Source: Planctomycetales bacterium
GTDB lineage: Bacteria > Planctomycetota > Planctomycetia > Pirellulales > Pirellulaceae
DNA: 52,283 nt
Reading direction: 5' to 3'
NCBI GenBank assembly: GCA_020427005.1
Contig: JAGQOY010000027.1
Location: 1 to 52,283 of the forward strand
In this document: positions 17,169 to 25,718 of the stretch, in pieces
Layout of the letters: each line of letters opens with the position of its first letter
How positions within the stretch are numbered: position 1 is the first letter of the stretch
Made by a program: the position numbers and the translations under genes
Notes under the pieces: model-generated
Databases searched by the model: none
What the model saw: only the letters and a program-made list of their open reading frames with translations
What the model was told of the DNA's origin: nothing

Positions 17169-19619
17169 ATGTGTAGTTACCGGAAAAAAATCCTGATACT
17201 TTTTCTCAGCCTGTGGATCACCTGTTTTACGTTGGCGAATGCAAGAGCCCACGAACCGTTGGCACCAGCTTACGAACGGTTTGCACGCGATGCCGTTACA
17301 GAGGTTCCCGATTTTCAACGTCACGTGGTTCCATTGCTCGGAAGGTTGGGCTGTAACGGACGTAATTGCCACGGTTCATTTCAAGGCCGGGGTGATTTTC
17401 GATTGTCCCTGTTCGGCTATGACTTTGAAATGGACTACCAGGGTCTAACGCATGCGGCCTCGGCGGGGCACGCACTACGCGTCAACCGCGATTCCGTTGC
17501 CAACAGTTTGGTATTGCAAAAGCCAACGCTGCAAGAAGATCACGAGGGTGGACAAAGGTTTCGACAAGACTCTTGGGAATACCGACTTTTGAAGCGTTGG
17601 ATTGAATCGGGAGCGTCACGAAGCGAGCAGCCGCAGGAACTTGCAAGCCTGGACGTACAGCCAAACGAAGCTTTGCTGCAGACCGATGGACAAGTCATTC
17701 AGTTACGCGTGGTAGCCACGTGGACCGATGGCGATCAGGAAGACGTAACGCCTCTGTGTCGATTTCGGACCAATGATGACTCCGTTGCTACAGTGGACGA
17801 GGATGGCAAGGTATGCTCTACCGGGTCCGGTGACACACACATAGTCGCATTCTATGACAATGGTATCGCGGCCTTGCCGGTTCTTCGACCTAGAACGTCG
17901 CCAGATTTTCTGCCGACCGAAGTGGCATCTGAAACGGCACCCATCGATCGATTTATATTGACCAAGCTCAACAAGCTCCAGCTTACTCCTTCATCACAAT
18001 GTAATGACACGGAATTCTTGCGCCGCGTAAGCATCGATCTGACGGGTACTCTTCCCACACCTTCTGAAGTTCGTCAGTTTCTGGCAGATGCCAGGCCTGA
18101 CAAGCGCAATGTCAAGATTGATGAGCTACTCCAACGGCCATCCTATGCCGCTTGGTGGACCAACAAGCTTTGCGATTTTACTGGCTGCAATCCCAATCAG
18201 CAGGCAGAGATGGGGCAAGAACTATCCGTTCAGTGGTATATGTGGATATTCGAGAGGCTTCAAGAAAACACTCCCTATGACGAACTTATCCGTCGCATTG
18301 TGTTGGCCCAAAGTCGAAATCCGGGTCAATCCTATGATGACTACTCCCGAGAGACCTCTACGTATTTTCAGGATGATTCTGTCGGAGAGTTTGCTGCTCG
18401 GGAAACGATGCCACACTATTGGACGCGGCGAAGCATGCAAGAGCCGGCGCGTGCGGGCGAGGCATTTGCTCACAACTTTTTGGGAATTCGCTTGCAATGC
18501 GCTCAGTGCCATAAACACCCCTTTGCGCCCTGGACGCAGGCGGACTATCAGGACTTTAGCCACTTCTTTGAATCGGTAACCTTCGGCGTACGACCCGAGG
18601 AATTTGACCGCTATCGTGAGTTGGCAAAAAAGGTCGGCTTGAACGTCCCAAATGATAAAGGTGCCGCGATTCGTGTCGACGCATTGCGGCAACTTGATAA
18701 CGAGACGATTATTCCTTGGCGCGAGTTGTATATTCGCAATCGAGACGAACCCAAACTTGTCAAACTTCTTCGCAGCCAGGTAGTCGAACTGCAGGGTCAA
18801 GCGGATCCTCGCCAGCCCATCATGGACTGGATGAGCAAACCAGACAACCCATGGTTTGCCCGTTCCTTTGTAAATCGCGTTTGGGCAACATATTTTCATC
18901 GTGGAATTGTTGATCCACCTGATGACCTCAATCCCGCCAATCCTCCCAGTCATCCTCTGTTGCTCGATTGGCTAGCCGAGAATTTTATTTTGCACGACTT
19001 TGACATGAAGTGGCTTCACCGCGAAATTGTGAGCAGCCAAACATACCAACGAAGCTGGAAACCGAGTTCGAACAACCAGGACGATTTTCATAATTTCAGT
19101 CGCTCCATTCCTCGGCGCATGCCAGCCGAAGTTGTTTACGATGGAGTTAAACAGGCATTAGAATCAGATGAAAAAGCTGAGCTTGTGCGTACCGATTTAA
19201 CGCGCCGAGCCACCGGACATCTATCGATGCGATTGGCCGGTACCTATGCAATGCAGATATTTGGTAAACCCGAACGAGCGGTGAATTGTGATTGCGAGCG
19301 AAACAATCAACCGACTCTTCTACAAGCCGTTTTTCTGCAAAATGATCCCATCATCGAACAACGTCTAGAAGAAAGTGGCTGGCTACGAGACCTGGCGTCC
19401 CAAGCAGCGACCCGGAAGACACGCGATGCTTCGCAACTGGCAAGATCGCATGCCTTGCTGGTCGAACAAGCTTGGTTGCGAGTACTCAGCCGTCTACCCA
19501 GCGATCAGGAAATCGCTCATGCCACTGCATATCTACAACAAACGGAAACTCTAGTTGAGGGTATGCAGGATTTGTTGTGGGCGCTGATGAATACAAAAGA
19601 GTTCTTACTGATCCAGTGA
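17169..19619 (+). CDS. Secreted DUF1549/DUF1553 cytochrome-like protein with BIG2-like domain
   Basis: A planctomycete-type exported protein of 816 residues. Order: signal peptide (ILILFLSLWITCFTLANARA); a cytochrome-like N-terminal region with CNGRNCH (62-68, a CX4CH spacing); an Ig-like BIG2-type domain (about 165-240, with FRTNDDSVATVDEDG); DUF1549 (about 258-470, PIDRFILTKLNKL, RRVSIDLTGTLPT) containing CAQCHKHPF at 444-448, a standard CxxCH heme site; DUF1553 (about 555-790, ARSFVNRVWATYF, RGIVDPPDDL). The family is massively expanded in planctomycetes and nearly always paired with DUF1501, as here. Roles are unproven; polysaccharide or sulfated-sugar breakdown and electron transfer have been suggested. 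It follows the repeat protein by 42 nt, so co-transcription is likely. Confidence 0.92.
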   Translation: MCSYRKKILILFLSLWITCFTLANARAHEPLAPAYERFARDAVTEVPDFQRHVVPLLGRLGCNGRNCHGSFQGRGDFRLSLFGYDFEMDYQGLTHAASAGHALRVNRDSVANSLVLQKPTLQEDHEGGQRFRQDSWEYRLLKRWIESGASRSEQPQELASLDVQPNEALLQTDGQVIQLRVVATWTDGDQEDVTPLCRFRTNDDSVATVDEDGKVCSTGSGDTHIVAFYDNGIAALPVLRPRTSPDFLPTEVASETAPIDRFILTKLNKLQLTPSSQCNDTEFLRRVSIDLTGTLPTPSEVRQFLADARPDKRNVKIDELLQRPSYAAWWTNKLCDFTGCNPNQQAEMGQELSVQWYMWIFERLQENTPYDELIRRIVLAQSRNPGQSYDDYSRETSTYFQDDSVGEFAARETMPHYWTRRSMQEPARAGEAFAHNFLGIRLQCAQCHKHPFAPWTQADYQDFSHFFESVTFGVRPEEFDRYRELAKKVGLNVPNDKGAAIRVDALRQLDNETIIPWRELYIRNRDEPKLVKLLRSQVVELQGQADPRQPIMDWMSKPDNPWFARSFVNRVWATYFHRGIVDPPDDLNPANPPSHPLLLDWLAENFILHDFDMKWLHREIVSSQTYQRSWKPSSNNQDDFHNFSRSIPRRMPAEVVYDGVKQALESDEKAELVRTDLTRRATGHLSMRLAGTYAMQIFGKPERAVNCDCERNNQPTLLQAVFLQNDPIIEQRLEESGWLRDLASQAATRKTRDASQLARSHALLVEQAWLRVLSRLPSDQEIAHATAYLQQTETLVEGMQDLLWALMNTKEFLLIQ

Positions 19620-19635
19620 GACGCCAATAAGGTTG

Positions 19636-20916
19636 ATGGAGACAAAGAAGATGATATCCCGTCGAGAACTTCTGCGAGTCGGCTCACTGGGTGCGAGTTT
19701 AACCTTGGGCAATTATTTGCGTTGCGCATCGGCTGCTGGCCAAAACGATAGTGGTCGATCTGCCATTTTGGTCTTTCTGGGTGGAGGGCCATCTCACCAG
19801 GACACTTTTGATATGAAACCCCAAGCCCCGGTGGAATACCGAGGCCAGTTTCAGCCCATTCGCACAACAGTTTCGGGCATGGAGATTTGTGAGCACCTGC
19901 CCAAACTGGCACACCGAGCGGATAAGTACGCAATCATTCGAGGTATTTCGCATAGTTTGGCAGACCATGGCTTGGGAACGCGTTATCTCATGACCGGAAA
20001 CCTGCCCACACCGGTCGTAGATTACCCGATGTATGGTTCGGTCGTTAGCAAAGAATTTCCCGCAGCCATTGATTTGCCCTCATTCGTGTCTATCGAGCGA
20101 CCTGTCGAAGGCCCCGGTTACCTAGGTGCCGAATACGGACCACTTTCGACCGGCGAAAAGCCACGGTTTGGTCAACCGTTTCGAGTGCGCGGAATAACCC
20201 TTGATGGATCATTGACCGTTGAAAAGTATCGTAGCCGACGAAAACTAGTCCAGGAACTCGACACGGCCTTTGCGGAATTTGAGAACCTGGACGAATCGGT
20301 TCGGAGTCTCGATCGCTTTTCAGAGCAGGCATTCCAAATCATTAGCTCACCCAGGGCCCGCAGCGCATTCGATCTGGGATTGGAAAAGGACTCGGAAGTA
20401 GAGCGTTTTGGACGACATGAGTTTGGTCAGAGCATGCTACTAACAACTCGCTTGATCGAGGCGGGCGTGCGATTTGTAACCGTGCTTTTGGAAGGCTGGG
20501 ATACACACCAAGACAACTTCAACCAACTAGGCCGCACACTACTGCCCAATCTCGACCAGTCACTTTCCGCTCTTTTAGACCGCTTGGGTGAGCAGGGCCG
20601 TCTCGATTCGACGGCCATCTTGGTGACGGGGGAATTTGGCCGCACTCCCAAAGTGAACAACAATGCCGGGCGAGATCACTGGGCACGAGCTATGTGCTCG
20701 CTCATGGCTGGCGCCAACACGCGTACAGGTCAAGTCATCGGGGCAACAGATGACAAGGCCGAAGGTCCCTTGGGAGATGGATTTACCCCAGATGATTTGG
20801 CAGCCACTTTCTTTCAAAATATTGGGATTGATCCCAAGGCCGAATACAGTGCCAACGTTGGTCGACCCATTACATTGATTCGCAATGGGACGCCAATTGA
20901 GGGTTTGCTGTCGTAG
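19636..20916 (+). CDS. DUF1501 protein (sulfatase-like fold, Tat-exported)
   Basis: About 426 residues. It begins with a twin-arginine leader (ISRRELLRVGSLGASLTL), indicating export of a folded protein. DUF1501 blocks follow: ILVFLGGGPSHQDTFDMKP, GWDTHQDN, ILVTGEFGRTPKVN and GRDHWARAMCSLMAG; the family is related to the alkaline phosphatase/sulfatase superfamily. It starts 16 nt after the stop of the DUF1549/DUF1553 gene, the usual planctomycete pairing. ATG 19636 has AAGG upstream; ATG 19651 is an alternative with GGAG nearby. Substrate unknown. Confidence 0.92.
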   Translation: METKKMISRRELLRVGSLGASLTLGNYLRCASAAGQNDSGRSAILVFLGGGPSHQDTFDMKPQAPVEYRGQFQPIRTTVSGMEICEHLPKLAHRADKYAIIRGISHSLADHGLGTRYLMTGNLPTPVVDYPMYGSVVSKEFPAAIDLPSFVSIERPVEGPGYLGAEYGPLSTGEKPRFGQPFRVRGITLDGSLTVEKYRSRRKLVQELDTAFAEFENLDESVRSLDRFSEQAFQIISSPRARSAFDLGLEKDSEVERFGRHEFGQSMLLTTRLIEAGVRFVTVLLEGWDTHQDNFNQLGRTLLPNLDQSLSALLDRLGEQGRLDSTAILVTGEFGRTPKVNNNAGRDHWARAMCSLMAGANTRTGQVIGATDDKAEGPLGDGFTPDDLAATFFQNIGIDPKAEYSANVGRPITLIRNGTPIEGLLS

Positions 20917-21043
20917 AAAACTCACCTTGGGCAGTCTTACATGCGGGCTCGCCGACCGATACAAGATGGTTCGAAACGTCACACAGCTACGTTCAATCAA
21001 CTGCTGTGCGTATGGTAGATCAACTGAAAGTAATAAGAAAACA

Positions 21044-22225
21044 ATGAAGCTGCTCTGCAAAATACAAAGCTTCGGCAAATTGGAAGAATGGTCGAGGTTG
21101 TTCGCCTGGATTGGATTGACTTGTTTCCCATATTTCTCTTTGGCGGCAGCAGAACCGCGTCCTCAACTACAGATCATCAACGGATCCGATCAAACCATGG
21201 ACATCTGGTGGATAAAATCCGATGCTGAGCGTGTATCCAATGGCTCTATACCTCCCAGAGGTCAAACCAGCATCACGACTACGCTCGGACATAGATTCGC
21301 CGTCGTTGGACGAAAGGACCAACAAGAGTCCATTGTGACCAGTGACAGATTGATCCAAGCTTTTCGCTTTGGAGGTGTGCCCGAGTTTTACACTCAGCAG
21401 ACCGATGCACATGGCTACCCCATCGTGGCCTCCGAAAAAGTGAATCCTTATGCGCTCAAAGAGGCCGCCTATTTGATCGACATGATGTTGGCTAAGCGGC
21501 CCGACGTGCGCCAAGCCATGATTGAGAGCGGTTCGCGACTGAGCATCTTGGCTTGGAATGAATTCACGACGGATCAGCCCGAATGGCAATGGATGGCCGA
21601 AGATCCCGTACGCGGATTTCCTGGAATCGTTGCGAGAGATTATTGGGACGCTCGGGCCCGAGGCATGGGTGGCAGCCAGACCGATCCCTACTGTTCCTGT
21701 GCGGAAGAAAACTTGCTGTGCTACGCTGGCGATCCATATTCCACAGAGAACATTCTCATTCATGAATTTGCGCACAACATTCATTTGCGCGGCATGGTGA
21801 ATGTAGACCCCTCGTTTGACACGCGACTGAAGGCGGCCTACGAACTTGCCATGAGTGAAGGGTTATGGAAGGGCAAGTATGCGAGTGTAAACCATCACGA
21901 GTATTTTGCCGAAGGAGTGCAATCCTGGTTCGATAACAATCGAGAAAATGATCACGACCACAATCACGTCAATACGCGCAGCGAATTGAGGGCCTATGAT
22001 CCACGTCTAGCTGACTTATGTTACGAAGTTTTTGGTGATACCCAACTAAAATACACTAAACCACAGACACGCTTGACCGATCACCTAGCGGATTACGATC
22101 CTTCTCAAGCTCCTACATTTGTATGGCCAGATCGATTGATGAAAGCCAAGCAAGAAATCTTACGTCAAGCCAGGGCTCGAGATGCCGCCGCCAATTCGGC
22201 AACATCAGCAGCAACGGCGGAATGA
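21044..22225 (+). CDS. Secreted zinc-metallopeptidase-like protein with VHL-beta-like N-domain
   Basis: About 393 residues from ATG 21044. A hydrophobic leader (FAWIGLTCFPYFSLAAA) ends near residue 38. Residues about 42-100 resemble the beta domain of von Hippel-Lindau protein: LQIINGSDQTMDIWW, SIPPRGQTSITTTLGHRFAV, matching the N-x-S, W, PPG and GH positions. The second part has HEFAHNIHL (His240, Glu241, His244), a gluzincin-like HExxH, and HHEYFAEGVQSWF where Glu290 may be the third ligand, as in ATLF-like peptidases. The C-terminus is Ala-rich. It is 127 nt downstream of DUF1501 on the same strand. Frame extension upstream to 20885 would overlap DUF1501 and has no protein-like content. 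Substrate unknown; peptidase activity is inferred from the motif. Confidence 0.78.
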   Translation: MKLLCKIQSFGKLEEWSRLFAWIGLTCFPYFSLAAAEPRPQLQIINGSDQTMDIWWIKSDAERVSNGSIPPRGQTSITTTLGHRFAVVGRKDQQESIVTSDRLIQAFRFGGVPEFYTQQTDAHGYPIVASEKVNPYALKEAAYLIDMMLAKRPDVRQAMIESGSRLSILAWNEFTTDQPEWQWMAEDPVRGFPGIVARDYWDARARGMGGSQTDPYCSCAEENLLCYAGDPYSTENILIHEFAHNIHLRGMVNVDPSFDTRLKAAYELAMSEGLWKGKYASVNHHEYFAEGVQSWFDNNRENDHDHNHVNTRSELRAYDPRLADLCYEVFGDTQLKYTKPQTRLTDHLADYDPSQAPTFVWPDRLMKAKQEILRQARARDAAANSATSAATAE

Positions 22226-22268
22226 CACCAGCAGGTCGGCATACTTTCAAGTCGGCACACTTTTTTAA

Positions 22269-22350
22269 GTAGCGCAGAATGCAACTTTTAAGTAGCGCAG
22301 AAAGTTAGGTAGCGTAGACTGCAACCGTTATGTAGCGCCGAAAGCAACTT
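22269..22350. repeat. Four imperfect tandem copies of a GTAGCG unit
   Basis: GTAGCG begins at 22269, 22292, 22309 and 22332 (spacing 23, 17, 23), each followed by a variant of CAGAAAGCAACTT. The units are imperfect, noncoding and adjoin the hairpin element at 22351. They resemble decayed intergenic repeats of planctomycete genomes more than a CRISPR. Confidence 0.65.
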
Positions 22351-22398
22351 ACCCTCCCGAATTTTCGGGAGGGTCGACCGCTTGCGGTCGGGGAGGGT
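22351..22398. repeat. Nested inverted repeats with two alternative pairings
   Basis: ACCCTCCCGA (22351-22360) pairs perfectly with TCGGGAGGGT (22365-22374) over a 4-nt loop. Next comes CGACCGC-TT-GCGGTCG (22375-22390), a perfect 7-bp stem. A second GGGAGGGT (22391-22398) could also pair with the first ACCCTCCC, enclosing both. Either REP-like mobile palindrome or terminator; there is no run of T after the stems, and it lies 126 nt after the metallopeptidase gene, so a REP-like element is favoured. Confidence 0.7.
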
Positions 22399-22821
22399 CT
22401 TCAAATCCCCAGCCGCGTCGAAGTTATTCGATGGGGTTCCCATGAAACGAGTGCGCAACTAGGCTGCTGGCCATGTGTCCGGCCTTTTCACCCTTTCCGA
22501 CCTTCCCCATCGCTAGGGCTCCGCTCTCCCTTCCAAAGTCACATCGAATTCGACGTAACTTTTGGTGGAAGGGTGAGTTGCATTCGGAAATTCCAGCGTT
22601 CAGTGAGAAGTGTCCAATTAAGAGGTATTTTGTGTCAGCACAGCCGAAAATGCCCAATGGATATTGAGATCAACCTGCCTAGCGCTCATTCTTGACCAAA
22701 TGCAGCCTGACATAGGGATCCTGTATCGGAGGGATTCAATATAAAATGCTACCGGTGTTCAGACGAATCGTAACAGTCTCGCTTGCGTCAACGTAGTCCT
22801 TTGCCACGAACAATATTGACG
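22399..22821. other. Intergenic stretch without a recognised gene
   Basis: No protein-like frame or RNA gene recognised. It contains several pyrimidine-rich stretches (around 22485-22535) and a partly complementary purine stretch near 22567, possibly the remains of a longer repeat. The promoter of the following phosphoesterase should lie here; TATAAA near 22739 is the only -10-like hexamer noticed. Confidence 0.45.
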
Positions 22822-23682
22822 ATGTATTCAACAGCGGCTCACATTCCGCGACGTTGCGGTTGGTTAACTGACATTCATCTGAATTTTGTCAATTTATCAG
22901 CTCGAGATGCCTTATGGCAAAAGATTGCTTCTGCACAATTGGATAGCCTGCTAATAACCGGTGATATTTCGGAAGCCGACGATATTTGCTATGAATTAAC
23001 TCGCCTAAGATCCGAGTTTCCCGGGCAAATATTTTTTGTTTTAGGCAACCACGACTTCTATCACGGATCCATAGACCTTGTGCGAGAACGAGTCGAGTGG
23101 ACCTGTAAAACGCAACCCCGCTTGCACTACCTTACAGGCAATGCTCCGATGCCCATGGCGGGTGGCTGGAGTTTGTGCGGCGATGATGGTTGGGGGGATG
23201 CCCGATTGGGAGATTTTTTTTGCTCTCCCATTCGCATGAACGACTTCCGACTTATCAATGACTTCGCGCACCTCGATTCACACAGCCTATACCGCAAACT
23301 AAAGAGACTCGGTACTGAATCCGCAATTCGACTGAGCCAACAATTGAGAGTCGCCGCGCAGCAATCCAATCATATTCTCGTTTTGACTCACCTTCCACCT
23401 TTTAAAGAGAGTTGTTGGTATGAAGGAGGGCATGGCAACGATGACTGGTTGCCGTTCTTCGCATGCCATGCAGTGGGGCTTACGCTCAAGAGATTTTGCC
23501 GTAGCAACCCCAGTCATGAAGTAATCGTATTGTGTGGTCATACGCATCATAGGGGGGTTTCTCGCATCTTGCCCAATCTGCTGACCTGGACTGGCCAAGC
23601 GGACTACGGGCAACCTCAATTGGAAGCCATCCTCAACATGGAAGATTTTGTCCATCCAAATGCAAGTTGGGGTTATCCATGA
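22822..23682 (+). CDS. Calcineurin-like metallophosphoesterase
   Basis: About 286 residues from ATG 22822. All core motifs of the two-metal phosphoesterases are visible: WLTDIHL (Asp17, His19), ITGDISEAD (Asp48), LGNHDFY (Asn76, His77), VLTHLPPF and CGHTHHRG. Enzymes of this fold cut phosphomono- or diesters, including nucleotides. No signal peptide is seen, so it is probably cytosolic. ATG 22822 is used; a TTG at 22783 in the same frame is possible, and neither start has a clear ribosome site. It overlaps the next gene by the 4-nt ATGA, so the two are translationally coupled. Confidence 0.9.
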   Translation: MYSTAAHIPRRCGWLTDIHLNFVNLSARDALWQKIASAQLDSLLITGDISEADDICYELTRLRSEFPGQIFFVLGNHDFYHGSIDLVRERVEWTCKTQPRLHYLTGNAPMPMAGGWSLCGDDGWGDARLGDFFCSPIRMNDFRLINDFAHLDSHSLYRKLKRLGTESAIRLSQQLRVAAQQSNHILVLTHLPPFKESCWYEGGHGNDDWLPFFACHAVGLTLKRFCRSNPSHEVIVLCGHTHHRGVSRILPNLLTWTGQADYGQPQLEAILNMEDFVHPNASWGYP

Positions 23683-25073
23683 GTGTTACCGCCTGGTCGC
23701 CTCGTCGGTGGTTTATCTTTGCCGCAGTTATTTTGACTCCCACGCTGCTGATCTCATTGAGCTTTGATCCGTGGTTGATGAAGCCAGCCAAACCAACCGG
23801 CGATGGCTTGGAATACGACGCTATCGCCTTCAGCCTTCAACAGGGACGAGGTTTCTCGATAGATACACGTCAAATTGATTGGCGGCACACCTACGATTCC
23901 ACAGAACAGCTACGCGCAGAGTACAAATTCCACCTCGATTCTCCGGTAAGAACACTTCCCGCCACCGGACGCCCTCCATTGTGGCCAGCCATTATGAGTG
24001 GGATCTATCTGGTCGCTGGCAGAACACCAACCGGCTTTGCTCTTATTCGATCTGCTGAAGCTCTTTGCATCGCACTGGCAGGAGCATTGGCAACAGCGCT
24101 TGCAGCACAGGTATTGAGAGATTACCTGGTGCCAACAGTCTGCGAACATAGCCGATTTAATTGGATCACTTTTTGCACCAACTTTTCGCCAACGGTAGTG
24201 ATATTCTTTTTTGTCACTAACCGAACTCTGGTGTCATACACCACCGACTTTTTAACGGAACCTCTGGCATTGCTCCTGACTCAAGTATTCATCAACTTTT
24301 GCTATCAACTATGCGGCAGCGAAGGCAAACGCAGCATGCGATTGATTTTCCTCTGCGGCCTGACTCTTGGCATGATGATTCTAACCCGCAGCCTCTTCCT
24401 ACTTTGGTTACCAGGTATTTGGCTGATCGTCGTGTGTATCACGCAAGGCTCTTACGTGCACAAACTTAGGCTTGCGACAATCCTAATTATTGTAGCATGC
24501 GTTGTGTGTGGACCATGGTGGATCCATAACTGCTGGCAGTTGAATCGTTGGATGCCGTTGGGAACTCAAGGTCCTATTACACTTTTAGGCGGCTATAGCG
24601 ATCAGGCCTTAGCCTCAACAAGTGGTGATTGGCAATTTGGTCCTGAGCAGGAGTTGCGTAGTACACTCGCCCATAACCGGCTGTTCCAACAGGCTGCAAA
24701 CGATACGAGTCGAGAATTAATGGTAGTCGAATCCGCACGATCTGCGACCCATGCGTGGATTCTAAAGCATCTGCAAGATCTCCCCACCCTGGCCTGGAAA
24801 CGCATCATCACTCACTGGAATCCATACTCAGGACCGAGCCTAATTTGGAAGGCAATGGCACTGGTTGGCGCAGCAGTAGTGATACGGGCGAACAAACGAG
24901 TGAGCTGTTTGTTGCTAGGCCTACCTATCCTTAGCACGCTAGTAGTAGCCGCAATATACACCACAGGCGGAAGATTTCTAATTCCTTTATATGGACTGCT
25001 ATTTTGTTTGGCAGCCATTGGCTGGGCTGGGTTAGGACTTTTCAGCGAGGCCGCCAAGCCATCCAGAAACTAA
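23679..25073 (+). CDS. Multi-spanning membrane glycosyltransferase-like protein (GT39/ArnT type)
   Basis: About 464 residues with some ten hydrophobic helices. After the first helix (FIFAAVILTPTLLISLSF) comes a periplasmic loop with GDGLEYDAIAFSLQQGRGF; the acidic pair (Asp42, Asp47) and GRPPLWPAIMSG match the catalytic loop of GT39/PMT_2-type enzymes, which move sugars from polyprenyl-phosphate carriers to proteins or lipids. The start is the ATG of an ATGA overlap with the phosphoesterase gene. The last codons overlap the convergent cytochrome oxidase subunit gene by 4 nt. Substrate unknown. Confidence 0.8.
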   Translation: MSVTAWSPRRWFIFAAVILTPTLLISLSFDPWLMKPAKPTGDGLEYDAIAFSLQQGRGFSIDTRQIDWRHTYDSTEQLRAEYKFHLDSPVRTLPATGRPPLWPAIMSGIYLVAGRTPTGFALIRSAEALCIALAGALATALAAQVLRDYLVPTVCEHSRFNWITFCTNFSPTVVIFFFVTNRTLVSYTTDFLTEPLALLLTQVFINFCYQLCGSEGKRSMRLIFLCGLTLGMMILTRSLFLLWLPGIWLIVVCITQGSYVHKLRLATILIIVACVVCGPWWIHNCWQLNRWMPLGTQGPITLLGGYSDQALASTSGDWQFGPEQELRSTLAHNRLFQQAANDTSRELMVVESARSATHAWILKHLQDLPTLAWKRIITHWNPYSGPSLIWKAMALVGAAVVIRANKRVSCLLLGLPILSTLVVAAIYTTGGRFLIPLYGLLFCLAAIGWAGLGLFSEAAKPSRN

Positions 25074-25675
25074 GCTTTGTCGGTAATGTGTGCGGCAAAC
25101 GCAAAACTTGCAAACATGAGAATCCAGACGACATCCAAAAAGTGCCAGTATATGGCGGCAAAACGAACTGGAAAATGTCGCTCATGATCATAGCGATCTT
25201 TGGCGATTCCAAACAACAGAAAGGTAATTCCAGCAACGCCACCAATAACATGTAAGGCGTGAACTATAACGAGAAAAAAAGTTAACCCATACAGATTTCC
25301 ATTTGCAGCATCAGGCTGGTACATACGCATAATTACGTAGGTCAACCCCAGTCCTTGAACAGCAAAAAAAGTGATTGATAGAACAAACGCGATAATCACG
25401 TAACGGATAAATTCCTGACGCATTTCGCGGCGAATAGCCTGAACTGCCATGTGCAATAGCACACTTACTGCCAAGAGATTTAACGTCGTCAGAATGAAGC
25501 TCGGTGGAAGGTAGAACGGTTGAATCCTGCCCACGTCCGGTGCAACTCTCAGCTTGACATAGATGGCGAACAGAATGATGCAGCCAATAAAAAATATCGC
25601 CAATGAAACCAAGAATAACCAAACACCCTGCTCCAGGCGCCGATCTTCCTGCAATTGTGCTCTTTGCAACCCCAT
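25070..25675 (-). CDS. Cytochrome c oxidase subunit III family protein
   Basis: 201 residues with five hydrophobic segments. VWLFLVSLAIFFIGCIILF, MYQPDAANGNLYGLTFFLV, VHALHVIGGVAGITFLL and YWHFLDVVWILMF are the characteristic blocks of heme-copper oxidase subunit III, including the helix with the HxxHV-like pattern and WHFLDxxW. This subunit stabilises proton pumping by subunit I. No subunit I, II or assembly gene is nearby, so it is an orphan copy. It follows the RsmC-like methyltransferase gene by 43 nt and is the last gene of that operon. AGAAGAG precedes ATG 25675. Confidence 0.88.
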   Translation of the reverse strand: MGLQRAQLQEDRRLEQGVWLFLVSLAIFFIGCIILFAIYVKLRVAPDVGRIQPFYLPPSFILTTLNLLAVSVLLHMAVQAIRREMRQEFIRYVIIAFVLSITFFAVQGLGLTYVIMRMYQPDAANGNLYGLTFFLVIVHALHVIGGVAGITFLLFGIAKDRYDHERHFPVRFAAIYWHFLDVVWILMFASFAFAAHITDKA

Positions 25676-25718
25676 AACACTCTTCTAGCCAATCCAAGAA
25701 ATGCGAGCGAACCACGCC

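Noticed and set aside
18222..18953. Minus-strand frame of 243 codons
   Set aside because: It lies wholly opposite the DUF1549/DUF1553 gene and has no family features; an antisense shadow.
20885..21043. Upstream extension of the metallopeptidase frame
   Set aside because: It overlaps the end of the DUF1501 gene and contains no leader; a proper signal peptide begins at ATG 21044.
22269..22350. GTAGCG tandem units as a CRISPR array
   Set aside because: Units are imperfect, spacing is only 17-23 nt, there are no unique spacers of constant length and no cas genes.
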